A stretch of DNA of 64,000 nucleotides, taken from Pristionchus mayeri (taxonomy: Eukaryota; Nematoda; Chromadorea; Rhabditida; Neodiplogasteridae). Numbering within the stretch: the stretch's first letter is position 1; each line of letters opens with the position of its first letter. Shown piece by piece: positions 46,131-57,100 of this stretch. Position numbers and translations under genes: made by a program. The stretch covers positions 28,203,067 to 28,267,066 of the forward strand of contig BTRK01000002.1 of assembly GCA_036245805.1 (NCBI GenBank), read 5' to 3'. The notes under the pieces were generated by a model. That model was not told where the DNA came from. It ran no database searches and saw nothing but the letters and a program-made list of their open reading frames with translations.

Positions 46131-47808
46131 GGCTCTGTCTGAATAAGCGGGCCGTAAAAAATCTGTCTGAATAAACGGGGCCGTTGAAAAAATCCGTCTG
46201 AATAAACGGGGCCGTAAAAAATCTATCTGAATAAACGGGGCCGAAAAATTTAGTGGCGGGGCCGTAATTCGGCCCCGCGGGGCCGTAGAATTGGACTAAC
46301 GGGGCATATTTTTTTCATTCTAAAAGGGGTCTAAATGTATAGGAGGCTGTTTGCCTAAGAATCGAGCAAGTGCCGGCACAGCTTATAAAATGCCGATTCT
46401 TCGTAACTCCGTGATTTGGGGTTATTTGAGGTGCTCAAAACGGTGGGCATATTGATTTTGCCCTCAGAGTCTCCGTGGGCTCCAGACGACGTAACGTCGA
46501 CGTAACGTGCATTTCCTATTATTCCTTTGCTCTAAAATGTGCTAAAATTAGGTGAGTTAGGTTTTTGGGGTAGAATTTCATACTGATTACGCCTGAGGGA
46601 AGGAAAGTGAGGGAAGGAAAAGGGGTGAAGCTGCTACATTTGCCCACTTCTGAGTCAGTAAAATTTGGCTCTTTTAAAACTCTATGCATGAAATCGTACG
46701 AAAATAAAGATTCTGAATCCTCTCGTCACGCCGGTTCTAACCATGCAAATTGTTAAGGTCACTTTTGCCTTTGAGAAAAGATAGATTTTTAAAATTTATT
46801 TTAACAATTCATGAAAAATGAATTGGATAGGCATAATCAGCATGAAATTCTACCCCCGGAAACCTTACTGACCTAATTTTAGCACATTTTAGAGCAAAGT
46901 AATAATAGGACATGTGTTTTCGACGTGACGTCGTCTGGAGCCAACGGAGACTCTGAGGGAAAAATGAATATGCCCACCGTTTTCAGCACCTCAAATAACC
47001 CCAAAACACGGAGTTACGAAGAATTGGCATTTTATGGCCTGTGCCAGAACTCTCCAAATCTGCTCGATTATTAGACAAACGGCCTCATAGAGATGATGTA
47101 TTTTCATAGTTATGATGCAATAATGTGTCTTGTCAGCATAGTGCGCATGAAAATGGTCCGTAAAGTTCAGGGAAGGTGTCCTTCGAGGCCACATGGGACA
47201 TCACGCCAAAACAAACACTTCGTCATTATGATACTATTTCGTCATCTTAAGAAATATTAACGTCGTTCTTATGTAATACTAGGTGCCCCGGTGCTCGTGT
47301 GTGTTGGGCGAGAGGGGAGAGTAGGTCTGGGATTTTGGACTGGATCGTCTCCAGAAGCATAGCGTAAGCGGCAACAAACAACGATGTACCAGACGCTCAG
47401 GAGCGCTGAGAAACGTTTTCAGCTTTAAAAATCAGCGAAAAAACAAGTATTGCATACAAATGACGAAATATTGCGTAAGATGACGAAGTATTACGTCATA
47501 ATCACGAGGTGTTTCTGTTGGTGTGATGTCCCCTGTGGCCTCGAAGGACACCTTCCCTGAACTTTACTGACCATTTTTATGCATAGTATGCTAAACAGAC
47601 ACGTTATTGCATCATAACTATGAAATTACATCATTTCCACACAATATAACTCATTTTTGCATGAAAAATTTACGGCCCCGTTAGCAAATTGTACGGCCCC
47701 GTTAGCCAATTGTTCGGCCCCGCCACTATTTTTACGGCCCCGCCACCAAAAATACGGCCCCGCGGTGCCAATGAAAATTTCATCGGCCCCGCTTATTCAG
47801 ACAGAGCC
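46131..47808. mobile_element. Foldback element, 1678 bp, GGCTCTGT family, 8-bp target duplication
   Basis: The ends GGCTCTGTCTGAATAAGCGG are mirrored; GAATTATC flanks both sides (46123-46130 and 47809-47816). Just inside each end lies a short tandem array containing ACGGGGCCG / CGGCCCCGT (left about 46140-46290, right about 47668-47795). The core has two successive palindromes: 46350-47085 (CAGAGTCTCCGT and AACCCCAAA.CACGGAGTT arms) and 47090-47635 (AAGTTCAGGGAAGGTGTCC arms). End sequence, duplication length and subterminal arrays match the element at 29281-33225. Confidence 0.85.
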
Positions 47809-47933
47809 GAATTATCTACGAATTTTTCATTGAACGTTGTATGGCATAGGACCAACGTTACGCTGGCAGTATCTCGTTCTTCGAATCGACACTCTGACAA
47901 TTCTATTCCATTCAATTACTAGGAGTTAGTGTT

Positions 47934-48057
47934 GTTCGCTCGAGCGTTGCTCGCGAGCGCTCGTCGCTCGAGCGGTCAATTTCGACGAGCGCTCGAGCGC
48001 CAATCGCTCGAGCGATTATTTCTGGGACTCGCTCGAGCGCCGCTCTCGCTCGAGCGA
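47934..48057. repeat. Array of the CGCTCGAGCG palindrome
   Basis: Six perfect copies of the 10-bp palindrome CGCTCGAGCG within about 125 bases, separated by irregular 8-20-base spacers that also contain CTCGCGAG and GAGCGCTCG. CpG-rich against AT-rich surroundings. It lies between the foldback element and the 3' end of a mariner. Confidence 0.9.
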
Positions 48058-48064
48058 TTTTCTA

Positions 48065-49085
48065 TTAGGTTGAACAGAAAGTCTTTATAAACATTTTATT
48101 TCCCTTCTTCTGACAATAAAGCGCAAGAAAAATCAAACGTATGCACCATTGTTATCTGCGACAAATCTCCAACGTTCAGGCAACTTATGGATTCCCTCCT
48201 TGTAGAACCCATCTCGGCGCGAATCAAAATATTGCTTGAGTGCGGCCTCGATCGCCCCACGGGAAGTGAAGGATCTCTGATCGAGATGACGGGTCAGATC
48301 CGAGAACAACCTATAATCCGAAGGGGCCAAGTCAGGAGAATACGGTATATGAGGGAGAACCATCCAACCATATTTGGACAGCTCTTGCTTGACCTGCCGT
48401 GCAACATGGGGTCGGGCGTTATCGTGTTGATAGTACACTTTCTTGCCGTTCAGGGCAGATTGTGCGAATTTCTTAATGAGATTCCGTAGTTGTTTAGTGT
48501 AGACATATCCAGTAATTATCCGCTTCTCGGGTAGGAGCTCCCAGTAAATCGGGCCATCCACTCCCCACCAGGCAGAGAGCAAGATTTTCATAGGGTGAAG
48601 GTCAGGCTTTGCGACGTCCTGTGGGGTCTCATTGGCATCCGCCCACTGTGCCCTCCTATGGTGATTCTCATAGCAGACCCACTTCTCGACCCCTGTTATG
48701 AGACGGTCCAACCATCGATCTCCAGCGTGAAGAGTGAGTAGAGAAAGGGAATCGTCAACACGGTGGTCAAACTGGTCTTGGGTCAATTTGTGGGGTATGA
48801 AACGGCCTAGCTTCTTCTTCTTGCCAATGGAGACCAATCATTTTACGATGGTGCTTTGCGATACCCCAAGTGTGGCTGCCATGTCGCGGGTATTTGGAAA
48901 GGATCCAATTCCACTACGATCCGTAGCGCATCCAAATCCAGCTCGGGTGGCCTCCCAGACCGGCCATGATCATCCATGGAAAAGTCCCCCTTCTCGAAGA
49001 GTTGGTACCAATTGCGCATGGTCTGCGCATGACAGCTCCGTCCCAATTGAGTGATCTGCAATTTGTATGCTTGTGTCAATAAGTT
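48065..49085 (-). mobile_element. 5'-truncated mariner transposon with decayed transposase
   Basis: The 3' inverted repeat TTAGGTTGAACAGAAAGTC begins at 48065, with TA before it. The minus strand encodes a mariner transposase. An N-terminal helix-turn-helix part (QTMRNWYQLFEKGDFSMDD, RSGRPPELD) lies at 49079-48900 and the catalytic part at 48837-48133. Catalytic motifs are TGVEKWVCYEN (the first catalytic Asp position reads as Glu-Lys-Trp after Val, so the Asp is lost), QHDNARPHVA and YSPDLAPSDYRLF, with DD34D spacing between the last two. A frame shift near 48840-48900 separates the halves. The 5' terminal repeat is missing. It differs from the mariner at 22450 and is closer to other mariner subfamilies by its ends. 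Confidence 0.85.
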
Positions 49086-49130
49086 TCTTATGGTAATCGC
49101 TCTACATTGCTCAGTCTAATCAAGCAAAAC

Positions 49131-50604
49131 TCACAGTGCGATGGGGTTGCCTCCAGAGCACGCTCCGATCACTCCGTATTTCTGAAATTTATGTGATTGC
49201 AGGACAATTTTGCGTAAGGTCGCCTAAATTCAAAGATGTATGCATATTGAATCTTATCGTGGTACTCACATCTAACGGTATTTCTCCCTTATATGTATGC
49301 CCATCGATTACGTTCATTGTTGGAATCGGCCCTCCACAAGTCGCAATTGATGCTGGAAAAAACACCGTTCGGAGAAAAAGGTTTAAAAAGTAAGAATACG
49401 GCTCTCGGGAAAACGCGAATTTTACAACTTCCACTCTTGTGCCTTGTCCTTCTCTAAATACAGCCCTGCTGTGTCTTAACGTGAACGCGCATCACTCCGA
49501 ATAATCCGGAGTGACACGGGATGAGTCCGGGTGACGCATGGCCGACTCCTGATTCGGCGAATGAAATTTGTGTGTATGCAATTGTTTGAAAAATATAAAA
49601 AAAAGGAGAAATGCGTTTTAAAGTGTGTGTTGTCTTGCCAAATTCACTGCTCCAATAATTAAAGAGAGAGAGTGTGTGAAATGAAGATCTCGTGCTGCAT
49701 AGTCAATGATCTCTGGTTTCTTCCAACCAGTTGGTGGGAAACGCGCTACCACTGGTCAGCGCACTGGGCACCAACAGGTCAGGCAACTGATTAACCAGTG
49801 GTTAGCCTGAACTCCGCCCACTCTAACTGGTTAATATTTGGTTAAAAACAGCAAACAACTGGTTAACCAGTTAGAGTGGGCGGAGCATAGGCTAACTACT
49901 GGTTAAAAAGTTGCCTGACAAGTTGGTAACCAGTGCCCTGACCAGTTGCTGGCGCGTTGCCCACCTACTGGTTGGAAGAAACCAGGTTACTCAACGAGAA
50001 TAGGAACTCACTCAATTCCGATGCGAGAGGTTCGATGCACTGAGCTGCGCGAATGTGCACTGATAGATTGGTCTCAGTGAGAAGCCATGCGCCCTTGCGA
50101 GAGTCCCACGTCAACTTGGTGTTAACCGTGTTTCCGAACATCTTCGAAGTACCATCAGGGAGTGTGACACTGAGAAGTACCGTTTCAATTGAGTGCATCT
50201 TAAAATAAGGCAAGCTCATGATGTCTTCAGCAATTCCCATCTATGATATCATCACAAACTCAATAATCGACAATTTTTGGCCGCAAACGAGAGGCTTGGT
50301 TGTATCGATCGGGATTATCGTTCCAGTAGTTGTTTTCGGGTTTCGAATGTAACCTCGGCCGATTGGCTGTTGAGGGTAGTTCGCTGAAGAAAAAATATCG
50401 TATCATCCATATCAAAAGAAAGTAGGAAATGCATTGTTTAGCGATACTCTTGGAAGAGCATGATGCGCCGATGGAAAACGGCTGATGCAAAAAATGCAAC
50501 TAGCCTTCGGTGACAGGAATGCCAGGTTGGCGCACTTTCATAGGGAGACAAGATTGAGCGAGTAGCGGAAGTACGGAGAGGATCAGCAATGGCAAGGAAT
50601 CCAT
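49131..50604 (-). CDS. Unknown, probably secreted protein with Cys-Gly motif near the C-terminus
   Basis: The ATG at 50604 reads MDSLPLLILSVLPLLAQSCL, a signal peptide. Exon 3 (about 50384-50289) reads NYPQQPIGRGYIRNPKTTTG. A 48-base intron follows, then exon 4 (50240-50016): MGIAEDIMSLPYFKMHSIET, TLPDGTSKMFGNTVNTKLTW and LSVHIRAAQCIEPLASE. The next exon reads SIATCGGPIPTMNVIDGHTY and the last ATLRKIVLQSHKFQKYGVIG, ending CSGGNPIAL with TGA at 49131. Phases agree from exon 3 on. The 5' join is uncertain: read straight through, exon 1 meets a TAG before PFSIGASCSS, so an intron beginning GTACTT inside the leader or a GC donor must be assumed. The last codon overlaps a GTGAGT, so a further exon beyond the truncated mariner cannot be excluded. 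A MITE lies in the fourth intron. No family recognised. Confidence 0.5.
49715..49983. mobile_element. 269-bp foldback MITE
   Basis: GGTTTCTTCCAACCAGTTGG at the left is mirrored by CTGGTTGGAAGAAACC at the right. The inner stem AACCAGTGGTTAGCC...GGAG...CTCTAACTGG is mirrored about a short centre. A half copy lies at 43212-43320. Confidence 0.85.
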
Positions 50605-50619
50605 CTAGATGCGTCTGCA

Positions 50620-52125
50620 AAAGCATTATAATTACTCGATCAATCTCTACATCCTGAACGCTCTCTGACCCTATAGAGATGGACACTAGCGAAGACACGT
50701 CGAAAAGAGCGAGGGAATGACCTAAGACCACACCGAATATGAGAGAGAGAGTGTGCGGAATCAATAAACCATGAGGCGAAATACGAATTTGAAACGGAAA
50801 GCAACGCGAACTTGATAATCATTATCATGCTTGCTGGCATACCTGCTCGTGATGCTTAGAGTCCTAAGCGTCTACAAGGAACAGTTCGATAATAACTCGC
50901 GAACTATTTGCTTATCTCATTTTCTCGACATGGCTGAGAGACAGGTAAAGGTAAAGATACGTCACGTCTTCGAGAAGAAAATGTGTTAAATCGAGAGATA
51001 ATGATCTAGGTGTCGAACACAAAACGTCTGGAATACAGCAAGAGCAAGGGGAGCAAGGGGGAATCGTTGAAAAATGGGTGTTCCATCAGCTCATCATGCT
51101 CTTATATAGGTATTGTTGAACAATGGACCGGGCGTTCCAACTTCTCATTTGCTCCCTCTCTTTTCCTTTTTTTCTCTAGATATGGATCTCATTGGAGAAA
51201 TTGGATAAAGTAATAGCGGGTGGTGCGGAAGGAAGAGAGGAACGGAAGTAGTGCAGCCGTTCGCGTTAGTCATTGATAATTGATGGAACAAAACAGGGTA
51301 AAATTCATAAAATTGTCGAAATGGAGAGCCATGGTCAAAGAGGAAAGTCGCAACTCTCTTTAAACTCTGCGAGTGAAGAGTTAGTTCAGGCTTTGATCGT
51401 TCTCGGGCAAAGCTTGATCCGTTTTTTTCGCATTCCTTGCATCCTCACTGCCTCTTTCCCTCAAACTCGTCCAAGCTCGGTTGAACAGCCACCCTGAAGA
51501 AATATCGACATCCTACGAACTTCAATCTAATCATTTCCATTCCTTCACTCGCTTCCAATTTGAGTTCAAAAAACTATCGCACACTGTCGTAATTCCATTC
51601 ACTTTCACCTCAATTAGCCGATCCACAGAAGAGTGAAGAGACGGTGCTCCGATTTGGACTCAACCAATCGTCAAGCTCTTGGTAATTTATGTTAGTTATC
51701 AAGTGGATCCTGCGTGCTTGCACTGATGGATGATGCAAAGATCGAGGAAGAAAAACTTTTGATCAGCATGAAGAGGTGGAGGCTAACGCAGTCGCAACAG
51801 TGACGTTATCAGATCTATTCAAAAAAGCTTCAGTGGGTGCAATTAAGGATGCGGACGATTATGCACTATCAATGCGGAAAAGACGCAAGGAAGTCGTCGC
51901 GAAAAATTTATTTCTCACGTATTGTTTCCTTAGTATATAATGGCAATAAGATCTCTTAGTATCTATCGATGTGATTGCCATACCCACTGGCTGGCAGAAC
52001 AAGGGAGCGTCACTGCCATACCCTCTGGCATCTAGTTCATCCGTGTGAGGAGATATTTCTATTCGTTTACGATTTACGACGTCGGTAGTTATCGGAAGCC
52101 TCCCTAAGCCAAGTTGGAAGGCGCT
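50620..52125. other. Intergenic, no supported gene
   Basis: Open frames here lack splice context. The 51985-52190 part resembles the region upstream of gene copy C (GTTTACGAT, TCGGAAGCCTCC...TGGAAGGC) and belongs to the duplicated block. Confidence 0.4.
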
Positions 52126-52131
52126 AGCTCT

Positions 52132-52137
52132 TATAAA
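52132..52137 (+). promoter_or_regulatory. TATA-like box of gene copy B
   Basis: CTTATAAAGG about 57 bases before the ATG at 52194. The equivalent position in copy C is degenerate (GGCCCTTATTCC). Confidence 0.4.
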
Positions 52138-52193
52138 GGTCACTCGTGAGCACTCATTCTTTCACTTTTCCTCTCCTGCATCGCGAATCGATC

Positions 52194-53017
52194 ATGTCTC
52201 TTTGCGCTACTGCCGAATCGTCTACCGATCATACTTTCAATGGCCAGTTGCTTCTTTCGCTTCTACTGAATTATAGTTTGAGACCATCCTATTTCATTTC
52301 TGATCTCTCGGAACGAAGTTCGAATAGCTTCAAATTCGTCATTGCAATTCTTCAGAAAACGAAGCGAAGCTGACTCGACTGAGAGAGGAGAAGAAAGAGA
52401 TTCTCAAAACATCTGGAAGAATACCGGAAATCATCGCTGATGTGAGTTGTGTTATAGTTATGTAGAAGGTCATGACATCCAAGAAATGAAGGGCATAAAA
52501 ACATTCAAATTTTCCATTTCAGAGATTCCCTGAACTGTGGATCGCCCGTGCATCACTCAGACAGTAGATGGGAGAATGAGGAAAAATTGCGAGTGAGAGT
52601 GGCAATCAAAGCACTGAGGAGAACAGCAATTGAGATGGTAGGTTAGACGTCGTCCATTATTTCGAAAAGGGAACGGTATGTGTGCGAGACATACTTAATT
52701 TCCAATATTCCATTTTGATTGGTGGTTGCACATGTATCTGGAACTTTTACTTTATTGTTAAATTTCAGATTGACAAAGAGTTGGAGTACAAGAGCAAACT
52801 GTACGACGACCTCGCGAATCGACTCAAGAAGATACAAGAGGCAATTGCGGACGTCAATTCTCGAGTCCAAAAGTGAGAAACAATTAATGTGGAATTCTCA
52901 TCAAATTTACATTCAAAATATTTGCCGATAATCTAAAATAATTTTTAAAGAGATACGCAGAAACGGACTTCCACTGGATTGAAGCAGAGCGATGCGAAGA
53001 AGTCTCGAATCGAATGA
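52194..53017 (+). pseudogene. Small helical protein, family copy B, frameshift in exon 3
   Basis: Exon 1 52194-52275 (MSLCATAESSTDHTFNGQLL) leads via a phase-1 intron to exon 2 (LTRLREEKKEILKTSGRIPE). Exon 3 begins at 52523 (RFPELWIARASL). Exon 4 starts at 52769 (IDKELEYKSKLYDDLANRLK) and reads to VNSRVQ. A last exon (about 52951-53017) gives DTQKRTSTGLKQSDAKKSRI and a stop. Against copy C, exon 3 lacks two bases just after the Leu of ASL. The frame meets TAG two codons later; shifted by one base it continues as SRWENEEKLRVRVAIKALRR and regains the family sequence. So the copy is probably broken, unless the two bases are an assembly error. The basic C-terminal tail (KKSR) could be a nuclear localisation signal in the parent protein. 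tRNA-Ser copy 3 follows 205 bases downstream. Confidence 0.65.
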
Positions 53018-53221
53018 AGATGAGTTAATAATACGATGAATAAGACGAATAAGATAGTGAAGAAGACTGCCTGCCTAGTCTCCGTAACGATTTTGCAGTA
53101 TATTTGTGCATGATCTCTCTTATCAGTATTATTGTCCCCTAAGCATGATATAATAAACAAAGTTGTACTATCAAAAGATGATATGTTGAAGAAGAAGAGA
53201 CTGAACATGGGGGGACGCCGT

Positions 53222-53303
53222 GATCAGGTGGCCGAGTGGTTAAGGCGTTGGACTGCTAATCCAATGGGCTCTGCCCGCGTGAGTTCGAATCTCATCCTGA
53301 TCG
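53222..53303 (+). tRNA. tRNA-Ser (anticodon GCT), copy 3
   Basis: Identical in all arms to copy 1 and intact (T arm GTGAG-TTCGAAT-CTCAT). It is followed by a T run (53306-53311) suited to RNA polymerase III termination. Confidence 0.95.
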
Positions 53304-53369
53304 AATTTTTTGCTTAATTTTAGGTCATTTTTTTAGATACACTACATTATTTCTCAATTATTCTCTCAC

Positions 53370-53640
53370 GATTAGCACATTCGCCTTCTGCCGAGCTTTG
53401 GTGTGTTCTGTGGTCACTGTGTCAGCGCAATTGAGTATGAGCAGTGACATCGTCTCTTTGACTCTCGAGAAGAGAAATTTATTCAGGATTTTAATTTACC
53501 GGTTTCCAATTCTCACTTGAGAGAGACAGTCGAGAGAAAGTGTGGAGTACACTGGCACCCACTGCAAAGAGATACCCATCTAAACCATATTCATGGATGT
53601 TAAAGTGCTGATGTGGATGCTTCATGATAATCCACTTAAG
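53370..53640 (-). CDS. Possible minus-strand exons, unknown
   Basis: After a TACAG acceptor, the minus strand reads LKWIIMKHPHQHFNIHEYGL and GYLFAVGASVLHTFSRLSLS to a GTGAGA donor. A following frame reads ETMSLLILNCADTVTTEHTK to a TAA near 53362. The amino-acid composition looks like real protein, but the phase across the junction does not resolve and no upstream exon was found. Low confidence. Confidence 0.25.
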
Positions 53641-54127
53641 CTGTACACAGTGTCTGAAACAAAGATAATCATTTGTTAATGTAGAATTTATGTTAAATGG
53701 AATGATAATATTTTCATTGTAAACGTTTTATTAAATAAATTTTGGCATCATTCACAATGTAAAATTTTAAGAACATAATATTTCAATTTGAAGTCAAGGT
53801 TTTACCCGTAAAGCATATTTAAAGTTATGCAAGCATAATTGAAAATTAATCAAATGATACATAACTTCGGAGATTGGTTTCTAGCCGCTGATGTTGATCA
53901 TCTTCTAGTATGTGCACAAATAGACCTCTCTTCCCATGGAGAGACATTCGTTCCCGTTTCTCATTCTCCCGTTACCGGCTTAATCGTCGATGTCACTCCG
54001 TCTGGAACAGGAAAATTAGCATAAACGTGGAGATCAAACGATTGGCACACTGTGTCTCTAGATCGGGTACGACGAGATATCAATGGAATCGAAGAGAATC
54101 AGAGATTGTTTGTTCCATACCTTCGGC

Positions 54128-54134
54128 TATAAAA
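54128..54134 (+). promoter_or_regulatory. TATA box of the plus-strand galectin-like gene
   Basis: GGCTATAAAAGGGAG, 33 bases before the ATG at 54167. Same box and spacing as in the paralogue (33899-33905). Confidence 0.65.
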
Positions 54135-54166
54135 GGGAGTTTCGGAAGGGGAAGAATCATCCAGCA

Positions 54167-57100
54167 ATGATTCGCTCTCTAGCGAGTCTGCTACTGCTCT
54201 CCCATCTCGTCTACTCCGTCGAAAGTTCGTTCTATTTCACATCGTTGACATCCGGAAAATATTTTCTGGTTATCAATCAATATTTTCAGATGCATGCTCT
54301 GCTTGTGATCCAAGCAAGGCCTCGCTCATCGGAGAAACAGTATGCAATCCGGATGGAAGTCTGAGTGCAACTTGCTCTGAAGGACCCATCAGAATGACTG
54401 TAAGCTAGCAGTTGCCGATCACCGCATTGACCAAAATGTTTGAGGTCGATGGCAAGCTGTTCGACTTCGATCGTGTAATCTGCCTCAATGGTACCTGGTA
54501 CGGAACCAGGTAAACTTTTAATTATTTTGATTTTAATCCATTTCCAAAAATATATATTTAGCTGTGAAGGAGTCGGTCATGTAGTGCACCTGGCACAGAA
54601 TATTCCGCCATCCAAGTGCCCCCAGGTCGAATTCCCCGAAGAACCCATTGAAGGTTGGTTCACTTATCATGATTTCATAATCCTCGAACGCTTTTGGTTC
54701 GTTTTGTGTTTCCGAGCTGTCTCGACAATTCGTCTGAGGGTTGCTGAATATAGGATAGTGCCGTCTACTAACGAATTTAGAATGATAATTTTGCGATCAA
54801 CCGTCAATTTCCTAATTTTTCTCCTTAAAGGTAGTGAATGCACGATCAGAGCGATCGGAGTTGCGTCCATCTACGAGGAATACTTCACTGCGTTCCCCAA
54901 GGTTTGTAAAATTGCTTTATGTATCCATTACTAATCGTAATTAACGCATTTCAGCTCGAGGGAGCCAACAAATTCGTCTGCGAAGAGAAAGAGAGCTGGG
55001 CGAGGTTTGTGAAATGGAATTTTTGGAAATTCTTGAAAAATTTTTTTCTCTATTTTTAAAAATTTTTTTCTCGAGAGCTTGATAGACGTTTCCGTGTTTC
55101 TTTAGGATCGTATTGTTACCGAACTTTTGAAATGCATTTGCTTTCAGCTTCAGCCATTCTGAGATCAACACCAAGGGATCGAACCATCTCTACTCCTCAT
55201 CCACTACTGATCCCAAGGGATACAAGAAGGTTCGATTATCGTGATTACGAAATACAGTTAGTTTCCTAATTCTGATGTCTATGATTTGTTAATTAAAATC
55301 CAAATAATTGCAAAATTCAGCTCACGAGTCCCTCTCTCACTTGTGCTGTGAATGCCGCTACGAGCAAACACGAGTTTGCCTACTTTGGAACGACAACTTT
55401 CGTGGGAACAAACCAGATCGAGTGCCTCTACAAGAGTACGTTTAATAGCTTACATATTACTTATTGCATGTTCAATTGATTTGCAAAAGCCATTGCCAAA
55501 AATCGTTACGAGAAATAATGAGACACTGGTTTATCTTTACAGAGTGCCCTCCGTTCCACACCTTCAATAAGACCAAAGGAGTGTGCCAACGTGAGGATTC
55601 ATTATTTTATAATTTCAAAATATTTTGAAAATGGATGTTTGCTTCAGCTGAAACTGCAAATGGCTGCGGATACGCCTTGGTGATTGACTCTGCAACGGAG
55701 GAAATCCTCAATTCCTACTTGCTCGCTGAATCGGGAAATACGCCCATCCATACCAATGTAAGCCGGTGACAAGACTTACGAAAATGAAGACAAGCAGAGC
55801 AGTGCAATCATGTTTATACAACTATAATTTCATATCTTCAGTGCACCCACGTCGTTGTTTTCCCAGGATGCAAAGTCAATGTCCTGGGATCGAAGGATTA
55901 TGAGGGAACTAGTGTAAAGGTGAATTTTTCAAATAGTAAATCTCCCAGATTCTATTGTTCGAATTATTTCAGATTCCTCTAGTCTTCGAGCAGACTTTCG
56001 GACTGTGGTCCATTTTCAGTGCAGTGGTATGAATATTATTTTACAATTGATGGAAAAAAGCAATCATAGGAAACTGACCTGACCTTCCCTGGATTCAACG
56101 CTCCCTCGTCCGTTTTCTGTGTGAAGGAGGAAGTCGTAATGGTGAGTAGTTCTTGTTTTACCTTTTGAGTAATAATGATGAAAAAGAAAACAAAAAAGTT
56201 TATTCAAATTCACATAGACCACTCCCGCTCTCACTGGAGGAAGCTCCACGACGTTTGAGATCTCGGAAGAAAGTCGATATGTAAGCAGAAGTTGTCTATT
56301 TCTTAAAATTACAGCAAATACAATTAGAGATTGACATAACAATTTGATCACAGGCTTCGATATCTATCACCGCTGATGCGACTTTCACATTCACCAAGTT
56401 GGAGGAGGGGCAATCATTCTCCCTGGAAGGAACTGGAAACGGAGGGTTGGAATATTCTGACAATAACAAATACAAAAAAATATATATTTTTAGACTGAAG
56501 TGCAATTTCATCGATTCTGGATCGACTTTCGGCTTGAACTTCGAGTTCAACATTCAGACTAAGAAGTTCATCTACAAAATTCTGGTACGATGCCAAAATT
56601 TGTTAGTCGTGATAATTGAATGTCATTAATTTCCAAGACATTACTCATTTACCGTCCCACTCCTTCATTTATAGGGCGCAACTCCGGATGAGGGCGAGAG
56701 AGATCTCCTCATCGAATCTGGATCTTTCCACATCAGATTCGTGTAAGAAATTTTATTTTTATTAGCCGATCCTTTTCAAAATGTTCATAATCTTCATTCT
56801 TGAGCTACGTTCGTGTCAACACCCTTGCCATCTATCTCAATGGCCGATTCTTCTATCAAATCGAAGACAAGACACTCAAATTCACGAGCTGCAATGTATG
56901 TTATTTTATTTAAATACTTATTTATACGTTATTCAAAATCTCTTCAGATTAAACAAGAAAACGTCGTCGTTGACAAGTGCAAATTCTTCGGTAAGCATCA
57001 TTTCTCTAAATTGAATGACGAAATATGTTCAGTGCCGAAAAAGTGCGGCAAATACCACAAATTCAGCGAGAAGACCGGAGATTGCGAATGTGAGTTTAAT

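Noticed and set aside
46131..47808. Helitron
   Set aside because: Ends are inverted repeats with an 8-bp target duplication; Helitrons have neither.
54400..54444. In-frame TAG as evidence that the plus-strand galectin-like gene is a pseudogene
   Set aside because: Alignment with the paralogue shows that the TAG lies in a 45-base phase-0 intron.
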